Shown here: piece after piece, positions 35,661-47,372 of the stretch
Numbering within the stretch: the stretch's first letter is position 1
Layout of the letters: each line of letters starts with the position of its first letter
NCBI GenBank assembly: GCA_037501455.1
Contig: CM074858.1
Location: 83,302,501-83,366,500 of the forward strand
From: Lantana camara
Lineage: Eukaryota; Streptophyta; Magnoliopsida; Lamiales; Verbenaceae
Direction of reading: 5' to 3'
Length of the DNA stretch: 64,000 nt
Translations under genes and position numbers: made by a program
The notes under the pieces: model-generated
The model's database searches: none
Told to the model about the DNA's origin: nothing
The model's input: the letters and a program-made list of their open reading frames with translations, nothing else

Positions 35661-36604
35661 ATACTTACGGAGTCAGAACTCAAAATTTTTCAGTGAATAT
35701 CGATCGAATACAACATACTGATCACGCCTCTTACTTACACACCTAAGAAATTTCGGTGAACGAATGCGTATATCATGAAAAAAAAGGGAAGACTTACCTG
35801 TCAGAGCGATAACGAAAAAATAAAAAATTTCATATATGAATGACAAAACAATTTATGCAACTATGAACTTATGTATTAAGGTAATATGATGCCTTTCTTT
35901 AAAAGGAATTTTTATATCTATTGACAAATTCAGTCTGGGGAAATTTTGGGAGGGAGATGTACACCTTTCTAGAAAAGATGGAGGAATCTACAATGATATC
36001 AACTCAGCGCGGAGATAACACAAGTCTTGGCCATTTTTTTTTCATTAGAAAAATAAGGGCAAATGTGTAATTCCTGTTTACCCATCGACAATGAGCTATC
36101 TTACAACCCATTTTTGGAGTTGTTAAATACAACTCTGACACCCCATCCAAGTACAAAGCGGACAGGCTTAACATGAGCTCTGACCCAAACGAGGTAAATG
36201 CCATAAAATGTTAGAAGCCAATCCCTATCCAATCCATTTAACTTAGGTAAACTGTTTCTTAGTTCAAAATTAAATTGGTTAAATAGAAAAATACGAATTA
36301 CTTCAATTGAGCTTTCGTTTTCTACGCGTGAATCTTTCTTACTATATCTACTGTTATAACATTCTTTAATTGACTTTCAGTTCAAAAATTTTAGGCTATA
36401 TTTAAGTAACATTGTCTTTTAGTTGACTCTTTATGGAAAAAACAAAAAAACCTCTAATAATAATTCAAATTTATAATTGACATAATGACATATAAAACCT
36501 TATGTTATGCCTAAATATCAAGAAAAATCATGTAATATAAAAATTCTCATAGAAGTCCCTATATTATCAGAAATATGCACGGAAAACCCTCTGCCTAGCA
36601 ATTG
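35661..36604. other. Flanking DNA between LTRs C and E
   Basis: This is AT-rich sequence. No gene, RNA or element termini were recognised apart from the start of the 114-bp repeat at 36605. Confidence 0.5.
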
Positions 36605-36718
36605 TGCCTTATACGTGGGTTGTCCCCAAAATTTGTAAAATCTTTCATATAGGTCTAGACTACTTAATATGTTAATAATTGATGTAATATTTTTATATAT
36701 TTTTTATAAAGTTTTATT
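36605..36718 (+). repeat. 114-bp direct repeat, left copy (flanks LTR E)
   Basis: It runs from TGCCTTATACGTGGG to AAGTTTTATT and ends one base short of the TGTAG end of LTR E. It matches 47259-47372 with about five substitutions. Confidence 0.88.
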
Positions 36719-36826
36719 ATGTAGAGCCCCAACGGAAGGCCCCACATCCCCCGCACCGAGACCCGACCTGAATATGAAATGGACAATCCATACTCGAGCT
36801 AAATCACGGCGAACGGGGAAATACAC

Positions 36827-39452
36827 TGTAACGCCCCGAATTTTATTTATTAATATCCTATGTTTAAAATAATGTTATAAATTATATTTTATAATACTTT
36901 CATGGAATCTTGTGAATTTATATTAAAGTGAGAATTTCTTTCATGACCTGAAAATAATTATTTCGTGAGATAATTACCGGATATGATTTAATTGTCAAAA
37001 TTGCCCATATATGTTCATTCTTTAAAATTAGGGACCAAATCGCATAACATTTTCAAGGACTTAATTAACCAATCCCCAAAGATTTTTATCCTTAATCGCG
37101 TGATTTAAACTCTTGAGGGACTAAGTTGCAAATTGATCATTTCATTAATTCCAAGGATGATGAATCACGGTATATTGCATCTCCAAGCTTCTCATGATCA
37201 TTTTCAACCAAATTCACCAACATATTTGCTTCCTCTCATCCTCGGTTCATCTAGGAAGAAAAGAGGGAAGAGATTTCATCACTCCATCAAGATTTTTCAA
37301 GAAAAATTCCAAGTTTGAGGCTTGATCATCATCATCATCCATCTTCTTCATTTCTTGTTCTTCAAAGGTGAGTGTTGCATGAATTCATGATTCTTGATTA
37401 TAAATGAACTAGCTAGGGTTTGAGAGTTATGTGCTAAATGGATTATTTGGTGATCAAGGCATTAGTATGTGATTATAGCATGATTTATTCATGAAATTTT
37501 GGAAGAATTTGAGCTTGAATGATCTATATGAGCTTGAGCATGAAACCTTGAATTCCTTGATGATTTGCCATAGTTTGAGTGTTTAAGTGTTATGATATCA
37601 TTTCTTGAGTATATATGCATCATATTACCAGAAAATCCTAATTTTGTTGGTTGAAGTGGGAATTTGTTGCTTGCTTTGTTGCATTGCCGAGAGCCTCCCC
37701 TGTTTTGCTCTGTTTCTGTAAGTTGCAGAAACAGGGAACGACCGTTCCCAACCTCAAGGCATTGTGGGAACGGGCATTCCCCTCTTTTAAACTAAACTAG
37801 GCGGTCGAGCATGGGAACGGCCGTTCCCATTTTGGCCTTGTGCCGGAAGGGCCGTTCCCAGCTAAGGCGCATTTCTAAAATTGAAATCGTTGGCGCGTTT
37901 TGGGGGTTCATGGGAATGACCATTCCCATTTACAAAGGGAACCCGGAACGGCCGTTCCCACCTGGATTACAGAACAAAATATTCTGCATAAAATTACATT
38001 TTTAGCCCCTCGATCCAACGACTTCTTCGACCCCGAATTGCTATTATATGTGCTAATATGTACTGAAATAACATGTTTTCATACCACATTGTGATTTGCA
38101 CGTCATCTCGTTGCATTTTCGCCGTTCGTCATATTTGGTCCATTTTGAGTCAAGTCTCACGTGTACACGTCTATTTTGCACAGACCAGCTTCGTAGGGAC
38201 GAGGAGCAAGCTCCGTAGGCCGTGCCCTACTTGTCTTTTGTCGGTAAAGGTGAGGTTTAATTGTTAGTACATAGAATCCGTATAACCTTTATGTGGATTT
38301 CAAGCCAAAAGGTAGATATATATACTTATTTCTAATGTTCTAAACTCATACACAATTACAAGCAAGTCACGTATTATGATTGATTGATTGACCGTGTTTT
38401 GGCGAGTAAAGCATGTCGCGTTGGGCCCGAGGGTAGTAGATTGAGCCAACCGGGAAAGCATGGGCTGACGGGTAACTCGAACACTATCCTCACCACACTT
38501 GGGGTCACCCCTGAATCCACTAGGAGGTTAGAGGAGGAAGGAGCTCCGGGCTTAGGGATTCATGCACCCTCTGCTCAATGAGATTGGATGTTGGGGCCTT
38601 GCAATCCCATCATCAAACCGGAGGAAGAAGGAGACTGGGGACGAGTCCGGCACCACGGATGCGCCTCGGGTTATTGCATGATTTCCATTTCATGAACGTG
38701 TTATATGATTACACTTTCGCACGATTGCACGATAAGTAAATTGCATGATCACCTATTGACTATTTAACAAGCAAGCATGTTCATGTGCATTTGGAGTAAG
38801 GTTGGAGACCGCCCTCACTCGCCGGGGCCATGTATTGATTGCATGAAAATGAACAAGTACATAATACTGGTAGTTGTAATCTCGGGTGAGTTTACGTGAT
38901 TGTGAACTTATATTACTTTTAACTATAAAACCTTACCCGAGGTTATAACTTGCATGTGATTGCGCTAATATATATGTATTGCCCCTCACTCAGTCTTCCA
39001 TGGACTGACGCCCCACCTTTCAGGTTGTCGCGGTCGTGTGCTAGACGGGAGTCGGAGTCATGTCTTGCCGTCCAGCCGGGTCTATTTTGCACATTTCCAT
39101 GATCTTGTTCTTATCATGTCCTGAGTTCGTACGTTATAGTTCTTGGTATATTTGGGGACTTTTGCTTGTATAATATATAAGAGATGATAATGTATTGATA
39201 TCTGTTGGTATCTATTAGTATCTATATCGTTGATGTGAATATGGTACCTATATGTATCTGTGAACTATTGCTTCCGCGTTGAACTTTTATGTATTGGTTT
39301 TGTATTGCTTTGGGGTTTAGTCCCGCCTAGCTCGTCCTTTCTTTTATTGTCACCCGTTCGCTATAGGTTAGTTCATGTACGGATTGTCCATTTCGTATGT
39401 GAATCGGCCTATAGTGCGGGGGTGTGGTATCTTTACGTACAGGGGTGCTACA
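36827..39452 (+). mobile_element. Solo LTR D, same family as A and I
   Basis: It starts TGTAACGCCCCGAATTTT and ends GGGGTGCTACA. A perfect TSD TACAC (36822-36826 and 39453-39457) confirms insertion into LTR E. Of its 2626 bp, 38250-39023 is intron-like, with a hairpin at 38990-39008. Confidence 0.92.
37734..37959. repeat. Palindrome cassette of LTR D (six units)
   Basis: Units are at 37734, 37765, 37813, 37843, 37912 and 37944. Unit 5 reads GGGAATGACCATTCCC, where both arms have changed from the GGGAACG/CGTTCCC consensus and symmetry is kept. Confidence 0.88.
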
Positions 39453-39745
39453 TACACACTCGCTAAGCTAGGCGAGAGCTAACTTTCGCAACCAAAGAGA
39501 CAATACCACATAAATGATACCAGTGCGGAAACAAAGTACATTCAGAATTAACAAGATAAGCAAATAGTAACGAGTTCAACTAGCATAGATACCTAATCCC
39601 GGAATTTCAAACATAAATCATAAATCATAAACTCTGCGTTTAAACATGTTTCAATATGACTTAAACAAATTACAATGTACGTGAGGAAAGACTCTGACTT
39701 AACTATAAAACTTGACCGACACAAATCCCGCCTAGCACTCCAAGC

Positions 39746-40527
39746 CTGCAAAAGCACTGAAAACAAAGCCGGGTTCAGTCTATAGGAGACTGGTGGGTAT
39801 AAAACAGGGCATAACATATATAATATCGCAGAATTTAAACACCCACACATGCACGCTATAATCCCGTGCGAGGTTTTTTAAGATATTTCCCAAGTGGGTA
39901 AAACAAAGGAAAACAACACTCGGGATTATAGCTATAAAATTCATACATTCCATTCATAAGGTTTCATGGCCCGGCGAGTGGGCGTGCATAATCTCCAACC
40001 TTCTCCTCGTGTGTGCATAGTCCATTTGTTCATTCATTACCGATCATGCAACATTCATTCATTCATTCATTCATAATCTTTCATAATCATAATCATTCAT
40101 TCATAATCATAAACACTTACACCTTCTTCCTCCAGGTGGTGGACGGGTTAGCAAAACCCGGCCACCTCATACATAGTGGCTAGTGAGGTTCATGAGTCCT
40201 CAAAAGCCCGATTCGCCTTCCTCGCTAAAACTCCTAATGAGGTCGGTTGCGTCATCATTGTTTGTTGGGACTTGTGCACGCGGATCATCGTCAGCCCGAG
40301 CTTCCCCGGATAGCCACGTACACATAGTCCCGGGCCCCATTAACCATTGTGTTCACTGATCTCGCCAAAACATTGGGTAAGTGTTCATAAAAAGAAAACG
40401 GCTTACATTGAAAAGCATAGACTCTTTTGAAAAGACTCGATATATATATATATAAATATATACTTGGCTTAAAACCTTCACATAAGGGATATATCGGGTC
40501 GTCATAACTAATAGAAGAGAAACCCAC
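39746..40527 (-). other. Intron-like segment in LTR E
   Basis: The minus-strand donor CAG|GTGGGT is at 40527. Acceptors TTTTCAG (39757) or TTTGCAG (39746) follow the hairpin CAGTCT/AGACTG (39792-39776). The spacing and order match LTRs A, D and I. Confidence 0.42.
40053..40073. repeat. (CATT)n microsatellite
   Basis: About five CATT units, with further imperfect CATTCAT and CATAAT units to about 40110, lie inside LTR E. Confidence 0.85.
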
Positions 40528-41137
40528 CTGTTACACCTTACCGACAATACCAAAAGAAAGAAAGACTTGAGGTGTCCTATGAACCCGGTATATCTCCGCC
40601 CTAGAGAAAACTATACACAAGACGATACAATGTATTCGTGAGACTCAAGACTCTAAATGAACCATATATGACGCACGACAATGCAATGACTGTCTTATGA
40701 TATGCATAAGAGAGGAAGTCATGCCATGGAGATGCATTAAGGCACATAATCAATCATTTCATTCATTCTTGGAGCTTTCATAGTCACTCGAGTTCATATC
40801 TCCCATGTATAGTATCAAATCCATCCATTAATTCCGAACAAAGATCATAACACATATTTCAACAAGTATACAATTCATATGAATCATAAAAGAAAAGATA
40901 AATACGCAAGTAGGGTTCATATTGATAGCAAAGATCTATATATGCACGTACTTGGAGCATTGATAACATATTAAATCATAACTCGTAAAATATTCCACGA
41001 AAAATCATGAAAATTTATAATAAATAAGATAACACATTATAAAACATGTTAGTACAACATAGAAGTCATAAAAGAGGTGGATGAAGATCAAACAAGCGAC
41101 GAAAAACGGAACTGGAGTCATGAGGATAGGCTGGACA

Positions 41138-41217
41138 AAATCTACCCCCATGGATCTGGTCCAGAAGCCCACTGACCCAAATCCACCCCCATTGGAAAAA
41201 TCCACCCTCGTGGATTT
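41138..41217. repeat. Palindrome cassette of LTR E (three units)
   Basis: Units of the type AAATCCAC-NNNN-GTGGATTT lie at 41138-41157, 41179-41196 and 41198-41217. The third has perfect 8-bp arms. The position, about 1.2-1.3 kb from the LTR start, matches A and C. Confidence 0.7.
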
Positions 41218-41769
41218 ATATCAGTGGCGAAAAACACATAAGCAGGGTAAAACTCATGCCAAACCATATAAACATCAAACTAACACATATAGGTAAGTTA
41301 AGGTAGCAAGAATTCATGCATTTCAAGCTAATTAATGGTCCAAAGTTGCAACAACTCATGCTAGGAAAGAAGAAAGAACAAGTTCATGCAAAACCTCCAA
41401 ATTTCATTAATGTTAAAATCATGAATCCTAATCGACCACCAAGTTCATACATATCACAAATGATGTCTTAGGAACAAAATACATGCTTCATACTAAAAGA
41501 ATTCACAAGATCTCATGCAAGAATCAACAAAATTTCACAAACCCTTAGTATTCATTATCTTCTCCAATCCTAACTCAAAACATGGTAAAATCATGCAATA
41601 TAGGACTTAAAATAACTACAAGAAGATACACAACAAAAAAATAAGCTTACCTTTCAAATCGGAGAAGAAATGGATGTGAGATGAGTTCAAAATCTCAAAA
41701 GGGGCAAAAGGGTTCTTCTTTCTCTTCCTTTCTTCCTTCTCTTCTTTCTTTTGGCTGAAAATATCTTGT

Positions 41770-41771
<2 letters not shown>

Positions 41772-41800
<29 letters not shown>
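41772..41800. repeat. Poly(G) run of 29
   Basis: A homopolymer in LTR E. Its true length may differ because such runs are prone to sequencing error. Confidence 0.9.
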
Positions 41801-41944
41801 AAGGGGGATTTCGTGTGAGGGCTGATAGGGAGAGAGAGGGAGTGTGCAAGTGGGGTTAGGGTTAATGGGTAGGTCATAGGTGTGTTAATTTAGGTCCGTA
41901 GCTTAGGTAGAGTCATGAATGGTCGTTTTAGACACTACAAGAAA

Positions 41945-42370
41945 TTCCCGGAATTCCGACGGGAGCTCCCGTCGGAATTCCCTCGGTTTTCCGTCGGATT
42001 TTGAAGAATCCGACGGAAAACCGAGGGAATTCTGACGGGACACAATCCCTTGGAAAAACCCTTATCGGAATTAAAAAACCGACGGAAAACCGACGGAATT
42101 CCGAGGGAAAAAAAAATTGAATTTTTTTAATGAAATAAAATATTTCCGACGAGATTCCGAGGGAAATCCCGTCGGATTTATTAAAAATAATCAAAATAAA
42201 AAAATTAAATTACATTATTCCGACGGGAATCCCCTCGGAATCCCAGTCGGATTTATTAAAGTAAAAATATAAAATTAAACAATTCCGACGAAAATTCCCT
42301 CGGAATAAAATTAAAAAAAAAATTAAACAATTCCGACGGGATTTCCCTCGGAATTCCGTCGGAATTTATT
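41945..42370. repeat. Left subterminal repeats of the CACTA element
   Basis: TTCCGACGGGA, TTCCGAGGGAA and TCCGTCGGATT words occur many times in both orientations. Such arrays are the typical transposase-binding regions of CACTA elements. Confidence 0.85.
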
Positions 42371-42474
42371 AAAAAAATTAAAAAAAATATATTTTGCATA
42401 CATTCAAGAGTATTTATTCAGATCCAATTTATGAAATAACATTACAATTACACATTATTCTATACAAAAAATAT

Positions 42475-43013
42475 CTATAATCTATTACATACTCCTGGAG
42501 CATATAATAGAACATACACAGTTTTGGGAAAAGGACCTCCATTTCCAGTTGCTTGTATAACAAAAATGTCCTCACCATCATGAATCACCTGTCAAAATGC
42601 ACATCATTGTGTTAGAACAATGTGGTCCTTATAAGGACATAGAAAATAGTCCCTTTAAATGTAAACTTTAGCTATAAAAACAATGAGTTTAGGAGATTCA
42701 TTTGATAAATTAGCTTATAACAGGTTGCATTTAATTAACTCAAGCTATTAAGAGAAGCATACAGTTGAAAACAGTTAAACTTTAAGACAAAAATAACATT
42801 GAGAGCATATCACAGTAATCAGCAATATAAGGCTCAGAAACAAACTTTAAGACTAAGTGAATTAGCAACATAAAGCTAAAAGAAAATTAGGATATTAGTC
42901 AGCAACAAACTAAAGAACCAGAGAAAAACTGAAAAACATGGTGAACTTGGGCAACTCACTTCCAAATTAGAGAAGTTCCACTTGTATTGATATACCGTGT
43001 CCAACTGCTCCCA
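42475..43013 (-). pseudogene. Captured 3'-terminal exon pair of an unrecognised gene
   Basis: The minus strand shows acceptor TTGACAG, a 54-nt exon 43013-42960 (WEQLDTVYQYKWNFSNLE), donor GTGAGT, then acceptor TTTGACAG and a final exon 42588-42475 (VIHDGEDIFVIQATG...APGVCNRL) ending in TAG. Both exons are phase 0 and open, which supports a real spliced gene end. I do not recognise the family. It is separate from the synthase exons upstream but could be spliced to them in one chimeric transcript. Confidence 0.5.
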
Positions 43014-43440
43014 CTGTCAATAAAAAAAAGGCCAGAAAACAAACACATTAATCATGGTTACAGAAATATCACATATGAAACTATATAATTTCCAAAATAT
43101 TGAGAAGTAGAATCAGAAGTATATGCAACAAAACATTCCGCCCACACGTATTAACATCTATCACACATTAGGGGTTTCACGGAATATGATATTTGTAGAA
43201 TAGTGTTACATTGAACAAGAAAATATGAGTAAATTTCAGAATTAGATAAAAAACTCATGTATTAAGATGAATTAAAAGACAAGTGAGAAGGATGCACAAT
43301 TTTTTTAAGAGATTTATCCAAGTCAGAAACAGAACTCTCTCATTGGATCTGGAGCTAAGACTTCCAGAAATTCATAAATCAACCTGCAAACATATCAAGC
43401 AAGATGCAACCAAAATACCTATCAAAGCCATATAGCATAC

Positions 43441-43977
43441 TTGCAATTTAATACTTCTCCAGAACTTGAATAAGCGAGATTGTTTAAGAGTACAATGCAT
43501 TCTTGATCCAGCATCTCACGAATGCGAGAAACATCAATTTTCTTAACTTCACCAGTTGATCCAAAATCAATTCCCTCCACAACTCCTCTTCTCTGACAAG
43601 AAGGATATGATATATCATCATAACAACAATAGGTAACAAAAAAAAAATAAAAACGAAATCAACTACTGATTAGACAAACAAATTTAAAAAGATATGTGAT
43701 AAATATTACACTACATAAAGTAGCTGACAATCCATTACAGAGACAAAGAAATCTCACCTTAGCAACAAAAAAATTACCAGTTGCAACACTGACACCATCA
43801 TACAAACGATCATTGTCTCCATAACGGCGAATACCACTTAAGGAAGGTCCAGGTGAGAGTTTTGCCCCAATCATGGTACCAATTTGCCCTAATGCGTCCA
43901 TTGCAGCAGTAAGAGAATCGGAATTTGTGACTCTGTAGCTACCTACATACTTCGGTTCAGATCCAGGGATACTCATG
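43441..43977 (-). pseudogene. NAGS: Captured N-acetylglutamate synthase fragment (two exons with their intron)
   Basis: Exon 43977-43758 encodes EPKYVGSYRVTNSDSL, AKLSPGPSLSGIRR and TGNFFVAK, and ends AAG|GTGAGA. After a 165-bp intron ending GTCAG, exon 43592-43441 encodes RRGVVEGIDFGSTGEVKKID and NNLAYSSSGEVLNC, and ends at donor GTATGC. These are the conserved amino-acid-kinase-domain blocks of plant plastidial N-acetylglutamate synthase, first enzyme of arginine synthesis. Both exons are open and in phase, but only a central part of the protein is present and there is no acetyltransferase domain, so no activity is expected. It lies between CACTA termini, so it was captured from a host gene located elsewhere. 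The family assignment is from remembered family motifs, not a search. Confidence 0.78.
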
Positions 43978-45034
43978 CTGAAGTTGAACTATCCGGATGT
44001 AATCAAGATGACCAAGAAGAGTAAATAAACATCTGTGTAATTTATAATTCCACACCTTGATTTTGTAATCATCACCTGCACAAACCAATGGTGGCTGAAT
44101 AATAGTGACAGATTATGCAATATGACAGCTCCAAATATTAAAAAGAACATAGATCTGCTGATAAGCTTTTCCTTGCTGAACTTTATGGAGCTATAATATA
44201 TACTTTGAGATGATTAACTCTTCGAATGCTCAAAGCAAGCATAAGATCATGGTTCCCAGCTCTAACCCTATCAAACTATCTTTGCCTAAAGTTGGAAAGA
44301 GGCTCCACATACAAAATTCAAGGAGCAATCAACCGAGAAAAAAACAGAGAATTTGTCCAGAAATCGCAATTCACAACACATAAAGATTGTAGACTCACTG
44401 CATCAATAATTAAAATCCCACTGAAAAAAGGTAACTCACACGAGTTCTTACATATTGTATTTGTAAATCAATAGCAAAAAACATATTCCCAGCTGTGGAT
44501 CCCTTAATATCATGCAATTTGCAAGCAAGCAAGAAACCACTAAAATCACATTGCAATAAAACAAAATAACAAGTGCAACAACTAAAGAACACTCTTGATA
44601 TCAGCAACAACATAGTGAATCGTCTATTTCAGGATCTTTATTCCACTCTTGAAATTTTTCCAGAAATTACTTTCACAAGGCATGATACAATGGTTAGTAT
44701 GGAGAGTTAGATTGACCAATATTCATCAATTTGAATCATGCTTCCTCCAACTAGAACTTTCTAGGTATGATTACTAACAGGTGACTCAGATTCTCACTAA
44801 CAATATCCCAAAAATATAAACCACCAAATCCTATGTATAGTCCACAAAATCCAAACTCAGTTCAAAGCCCAACTTTCCAATTAACTAGCGAAGCATCAAG
44901 TACTCAGCAAATACTGATTTCCAATAATATACAACATTTTATCCAAAATATGAAGAACCATATATAACAACCATTGAATAATCATACCCCAATTGATCAT
45001 TGCAGAAAATAGCCAGACAAGAAGAGGGCAAAGC

Positions 45035-45304
45035 TTAACAACAAGCCGCCATAGATAAGCAACGCCTTCTGGCCAGCGGAGACGTACATCTTAGCGGCGG
45101 AGAGGGGCTGGCGGAGCGGGACTGAAACGACGGTAGATTGAGACCAGAGAGCAGGGCTGGCGGTGACGGCGAGAGCACGGGCTGGCGGTGACGAGGAGGA
45201 GCAAGGCCGACGACATCGAAAGCAGGTGGCGTCCGAGGAGGTGAGAGCAAGCTGTGGGCACAGCCAGCGAACGGCTGAAAAGAAATGGGAGAGAAGGGTT
45301 TCAA
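45035..45304 (-). CDS. Proline/serine-rich ORF near the CACTA right end (89 aa)
   Basis: The ORF starts at 45304, inside the right subterminal repeat, and reads MKPFSPISFQPFAGCAHSLL then Pro/Ser/Arg-rich sequence ending SMAACC. The GC-rich block differs from its AT-rich surroundings and could be a captured first exon, possibly with a plastid-type leader. It lies upstream of the captured exons on the same strand. It may equally be the shadow of captured GC-rich sequence on the other strand. Confidence 0.3.
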   Translation of the reverse strand: MKPFSPISFQPFAGCAHSLLSPPRTPPAFDVVGLAPPRHRQPVLSPSPPALLSGLNLPSFQSRSASPSPPLRCTSPLARRRCLSMAACC

Positions 45305-45362
45305 ATGTTTTTAACCTATGGGATTTTAATTTTATTGTTGTTAAAATATTTTTTTGTTAACT

Positions 45363-45800
45363 AAACCGATGGAAAACCGACGGCTATATCCGTCGGTTTT
45401 TTTTTTTAATTTTATTTTTAAAATTCCGACGGGATTTCCCTCAGAATCCCGTCGGAATTATTTATTATTATTTCTTAAATTTTATATTTTAAAAACCGAC
45501 GGAGTTCCGAGGGAAATTCCGTCGGAAATATTTAATTTTAATTTTTATAATTTATATTTTAATAAAACCGATGGGATTTCCCTCGGAATCCCGTCGGAAT
45601 TATTTAATGTTAATTTTAAATTTTATATTTTAAAAAAACCGACGGGATTCCGAGGGAAATCCCATCGAAATTATTTAAATTTTTTTTCAAAAAAAAAATC
45701 GAAGACCGTCGGATTTCCATAGGAATTCCCTCGGAATTACCGACGGAAATCCGCCGGAGTGTTTCCCTCGGAGTTTTCCGTCGGAATTTGCAGAATTTCT
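45363..45800. repeat. Right subterminal repeats of the CACTA element
   Basis: Same word set as the left end (CCGACGGGATTTCCCTC, TTCCGAGGGAAAT), alternating in orientation and separated by A/T runs. Confidence 0.85.
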
Positions 45801-46104
45801 TGTAGTGAGACGCGAGTTGCTCATTTCGGTTGAAATTTGGGGGTCCAAATGGTATTAGAAAAATATGATACTTGACCCATTATCTCCGAATCGTCGATAC
45901 GAATCCAATGGAGGTGACGGAACTCGATTCCGAGTTCCCGAGCTCAAGATTTGCCCCCCCGGAACACAAGGTACGCTAAATGCTCTTTTGCTCCCTTTTC
46001 GGTTCCGATCACATAAACGAACACAAAACTCAAACATGCGAGAACAAAATCATGAAACAAGCAAATAAACATGATCATAAGACACATAATTCACTCATGC
46101 CATG

Positions 46105-47054
46105 TGTAACAGCCCGAAAACCCGCCTGTCGATATTGTCCGTTTTGGTGGGCTAAGCGACACCACCCTCACGGTTTTGTTCTTCCCGGTGGAATTTAAGC
46201 CCAAAGGCGCCCACCCAGGAAAAGGCCTCAACAAGGGAAAGGTATCCACCCCCTTATAAATGAGGCTTTGTTCCCCTCTCCAACCGATGTGGGACAAGCA
46301 CCTTAGGCTATTACAGTCCACCCCCCTAAGAGGGCCCAGCGTCCTCGCTGGCACACCGGCCCGGGCCCCGGCTCTGATACCATTTGTAATAGCCCATAAA
46401 CCCGCCGTTCGATATTGTCCACTTTGGCCAAGGGTAGACCCCAAGCGCCTCACGGTTTTACGTTTCGAGCCACTGGTATAACACAGTGCACCCAAAAGGC
46501 CTCTACTCAGGGGAGAGGGATCCACTACTTATAAAGCAGCTTCAAACCACTCTCCAATCCGATGTGGGACTAGCACTTTGAGCCTTACAGTCCACCCCCC
46601 CATAAGGGCCCAGCGTCCTCGTTGGCACACCGAATCCGGGCCCCTGGCTCTGATACCATTTGTAACAGCCCGAAAACCCGCCTGTCGATATTGTCCGCTT
46701 TGGTGGGCTAAGCGACACCACCCTCACGGTTTTGTTCTTCCCCGTGGAATTTAAGCCCAAAGGCGCTCACCCAGGAAAAGGCCTCAACAAGGGAAAGGTA
46801 TCCACCCCTTATAAATGAGGCTTTGTTCCCTCTCCAACCGATGTGGAAAGGTATCCACCCCCTTATAAAGGATGCTTTGTTCCCCTCTCCAACCGATGTG
46901 GGACAAACACCTTAGGCTATTACAGAGTTGAGGCCTTTTCCTGGGTGGGCGCCTTTGGGCTTAAATTCCACTGGGAAGAACAAAACCGTGAGGGTGGTGT
47001 CGCTTAGCCCACCAAAGCGGACAATATCGACAGACGGGTTTTCGGGCTGTTACA
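46105..47054 (-). mobile_element. Rearranged TRIM retrotransposon cluster (three LTRs plus one inverted partial LTR)
   Basis: Minus-strand LTRs of about 205-264 bp lie at 46105-46315, 46385-46589 and 46661-46924, each running TGTAAxxGCC... to GGCTGTTACA or its variants. The two gaps (69 and 71 bp) each hold a tRNA-iMet PBS (minus TGGTATCAGAGCC, as at 46372-46382) and a PPT-like GGGGGGTGGAC. LTR-PBS-PPT-LTR with no coding room defines a TRIM. The third LTR has an internal duplication of about 54 bp (46793-46900). An inverted 130-bp LTR piece follows (46925-47054). One TSD, CCATG (46100-46104 and 47055-47059), flanks everything. Confidence 0.85.
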
Positions 47055-47258
47055 CCATGTTTTCACGAAAAACGAAAATTAAATCGAATAAGAACGATAC
47101 TTAAACCTAAGCATATACGCATAAACGTTCAAGAATTCATATTTAAACAATAAAACTAATAAAAGAATTCATAATAAAATCATATATAATTAATTTAACA
47201 ACATATATTGGTAAACACATACGTCATGCTTAAACCACTGAAAAACTGGGGCGTTACA

Positions 47259-47372
47259 TGCCTTGTACGTGGGTTGTCCCCAAAATTTGTAAAATCTTTC
47301 AAATAGATCTAGACTACTTAATATGTTAATAATTGATGTAACATTTTTATATATTTTTTATAAAGTTTTATT
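47259..47372 (+). repeat. 114-bp direct repeat, right copy
   Basis: It begins immediately after the TACA end of LTR E and matches 36605-36718, in the same orientation. Confidence 0.88.

Larger units (their letters stand above)
41933..45807. mobile_element. Non-autonomous CACTA (EnSpm/CMC) transposon with captured exons
   Basis: The terminal inverted repeat CACTACAAGAAATTC (41933) is perfectly matched by GAATTTCTTGTAGTG ending at 45807. The 3-bp TSD is AGA on both sides (41930-41932 and 45808-45810), and both features define CACTA elements. Subterminal arrays of TTCCGACGGGA/TTCCGAGGGAA words fill both ends. There is no transposase. The interior holds minus-strand exons of N-acetylglutamate synthase and of another gene, so this is a gene-capturing (Pack-type) element. 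Confidence 0.92.
36720..47258 (-). mobile_element. LTR E (minus strand), carrying D, a CACTA element and a TRIM cluster
   Basis: On the minus strand it begins at 47258 with TGTAACGCCCCAGTTTTTC and ends GGGGCTCTACA at 36720. Its own sequence is 36720-36826, 39458-41932, 45811-46104 and 47060-47258, about 3.07 kb, with no internal domain, so it is a solo LTR. It contains a palindrome cassette (41138-41217), an intron-like module (40527-39746) and a hairpin (39776-39792). The flanks are not a 5-bp TSD but a 114-bp direct repeat. Confidence 0.78.

Noticed and set aside
41616..41877. Poly-proline ORFs
   Set aside because: Produced by the G29 homopolymer in LTR E.
46091..46525. 144-codon minus-strand ORF in the TRIM cluster
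   Set aside because: It spans LTR, PBS and LTR of a TRIM and is not a protein gene.
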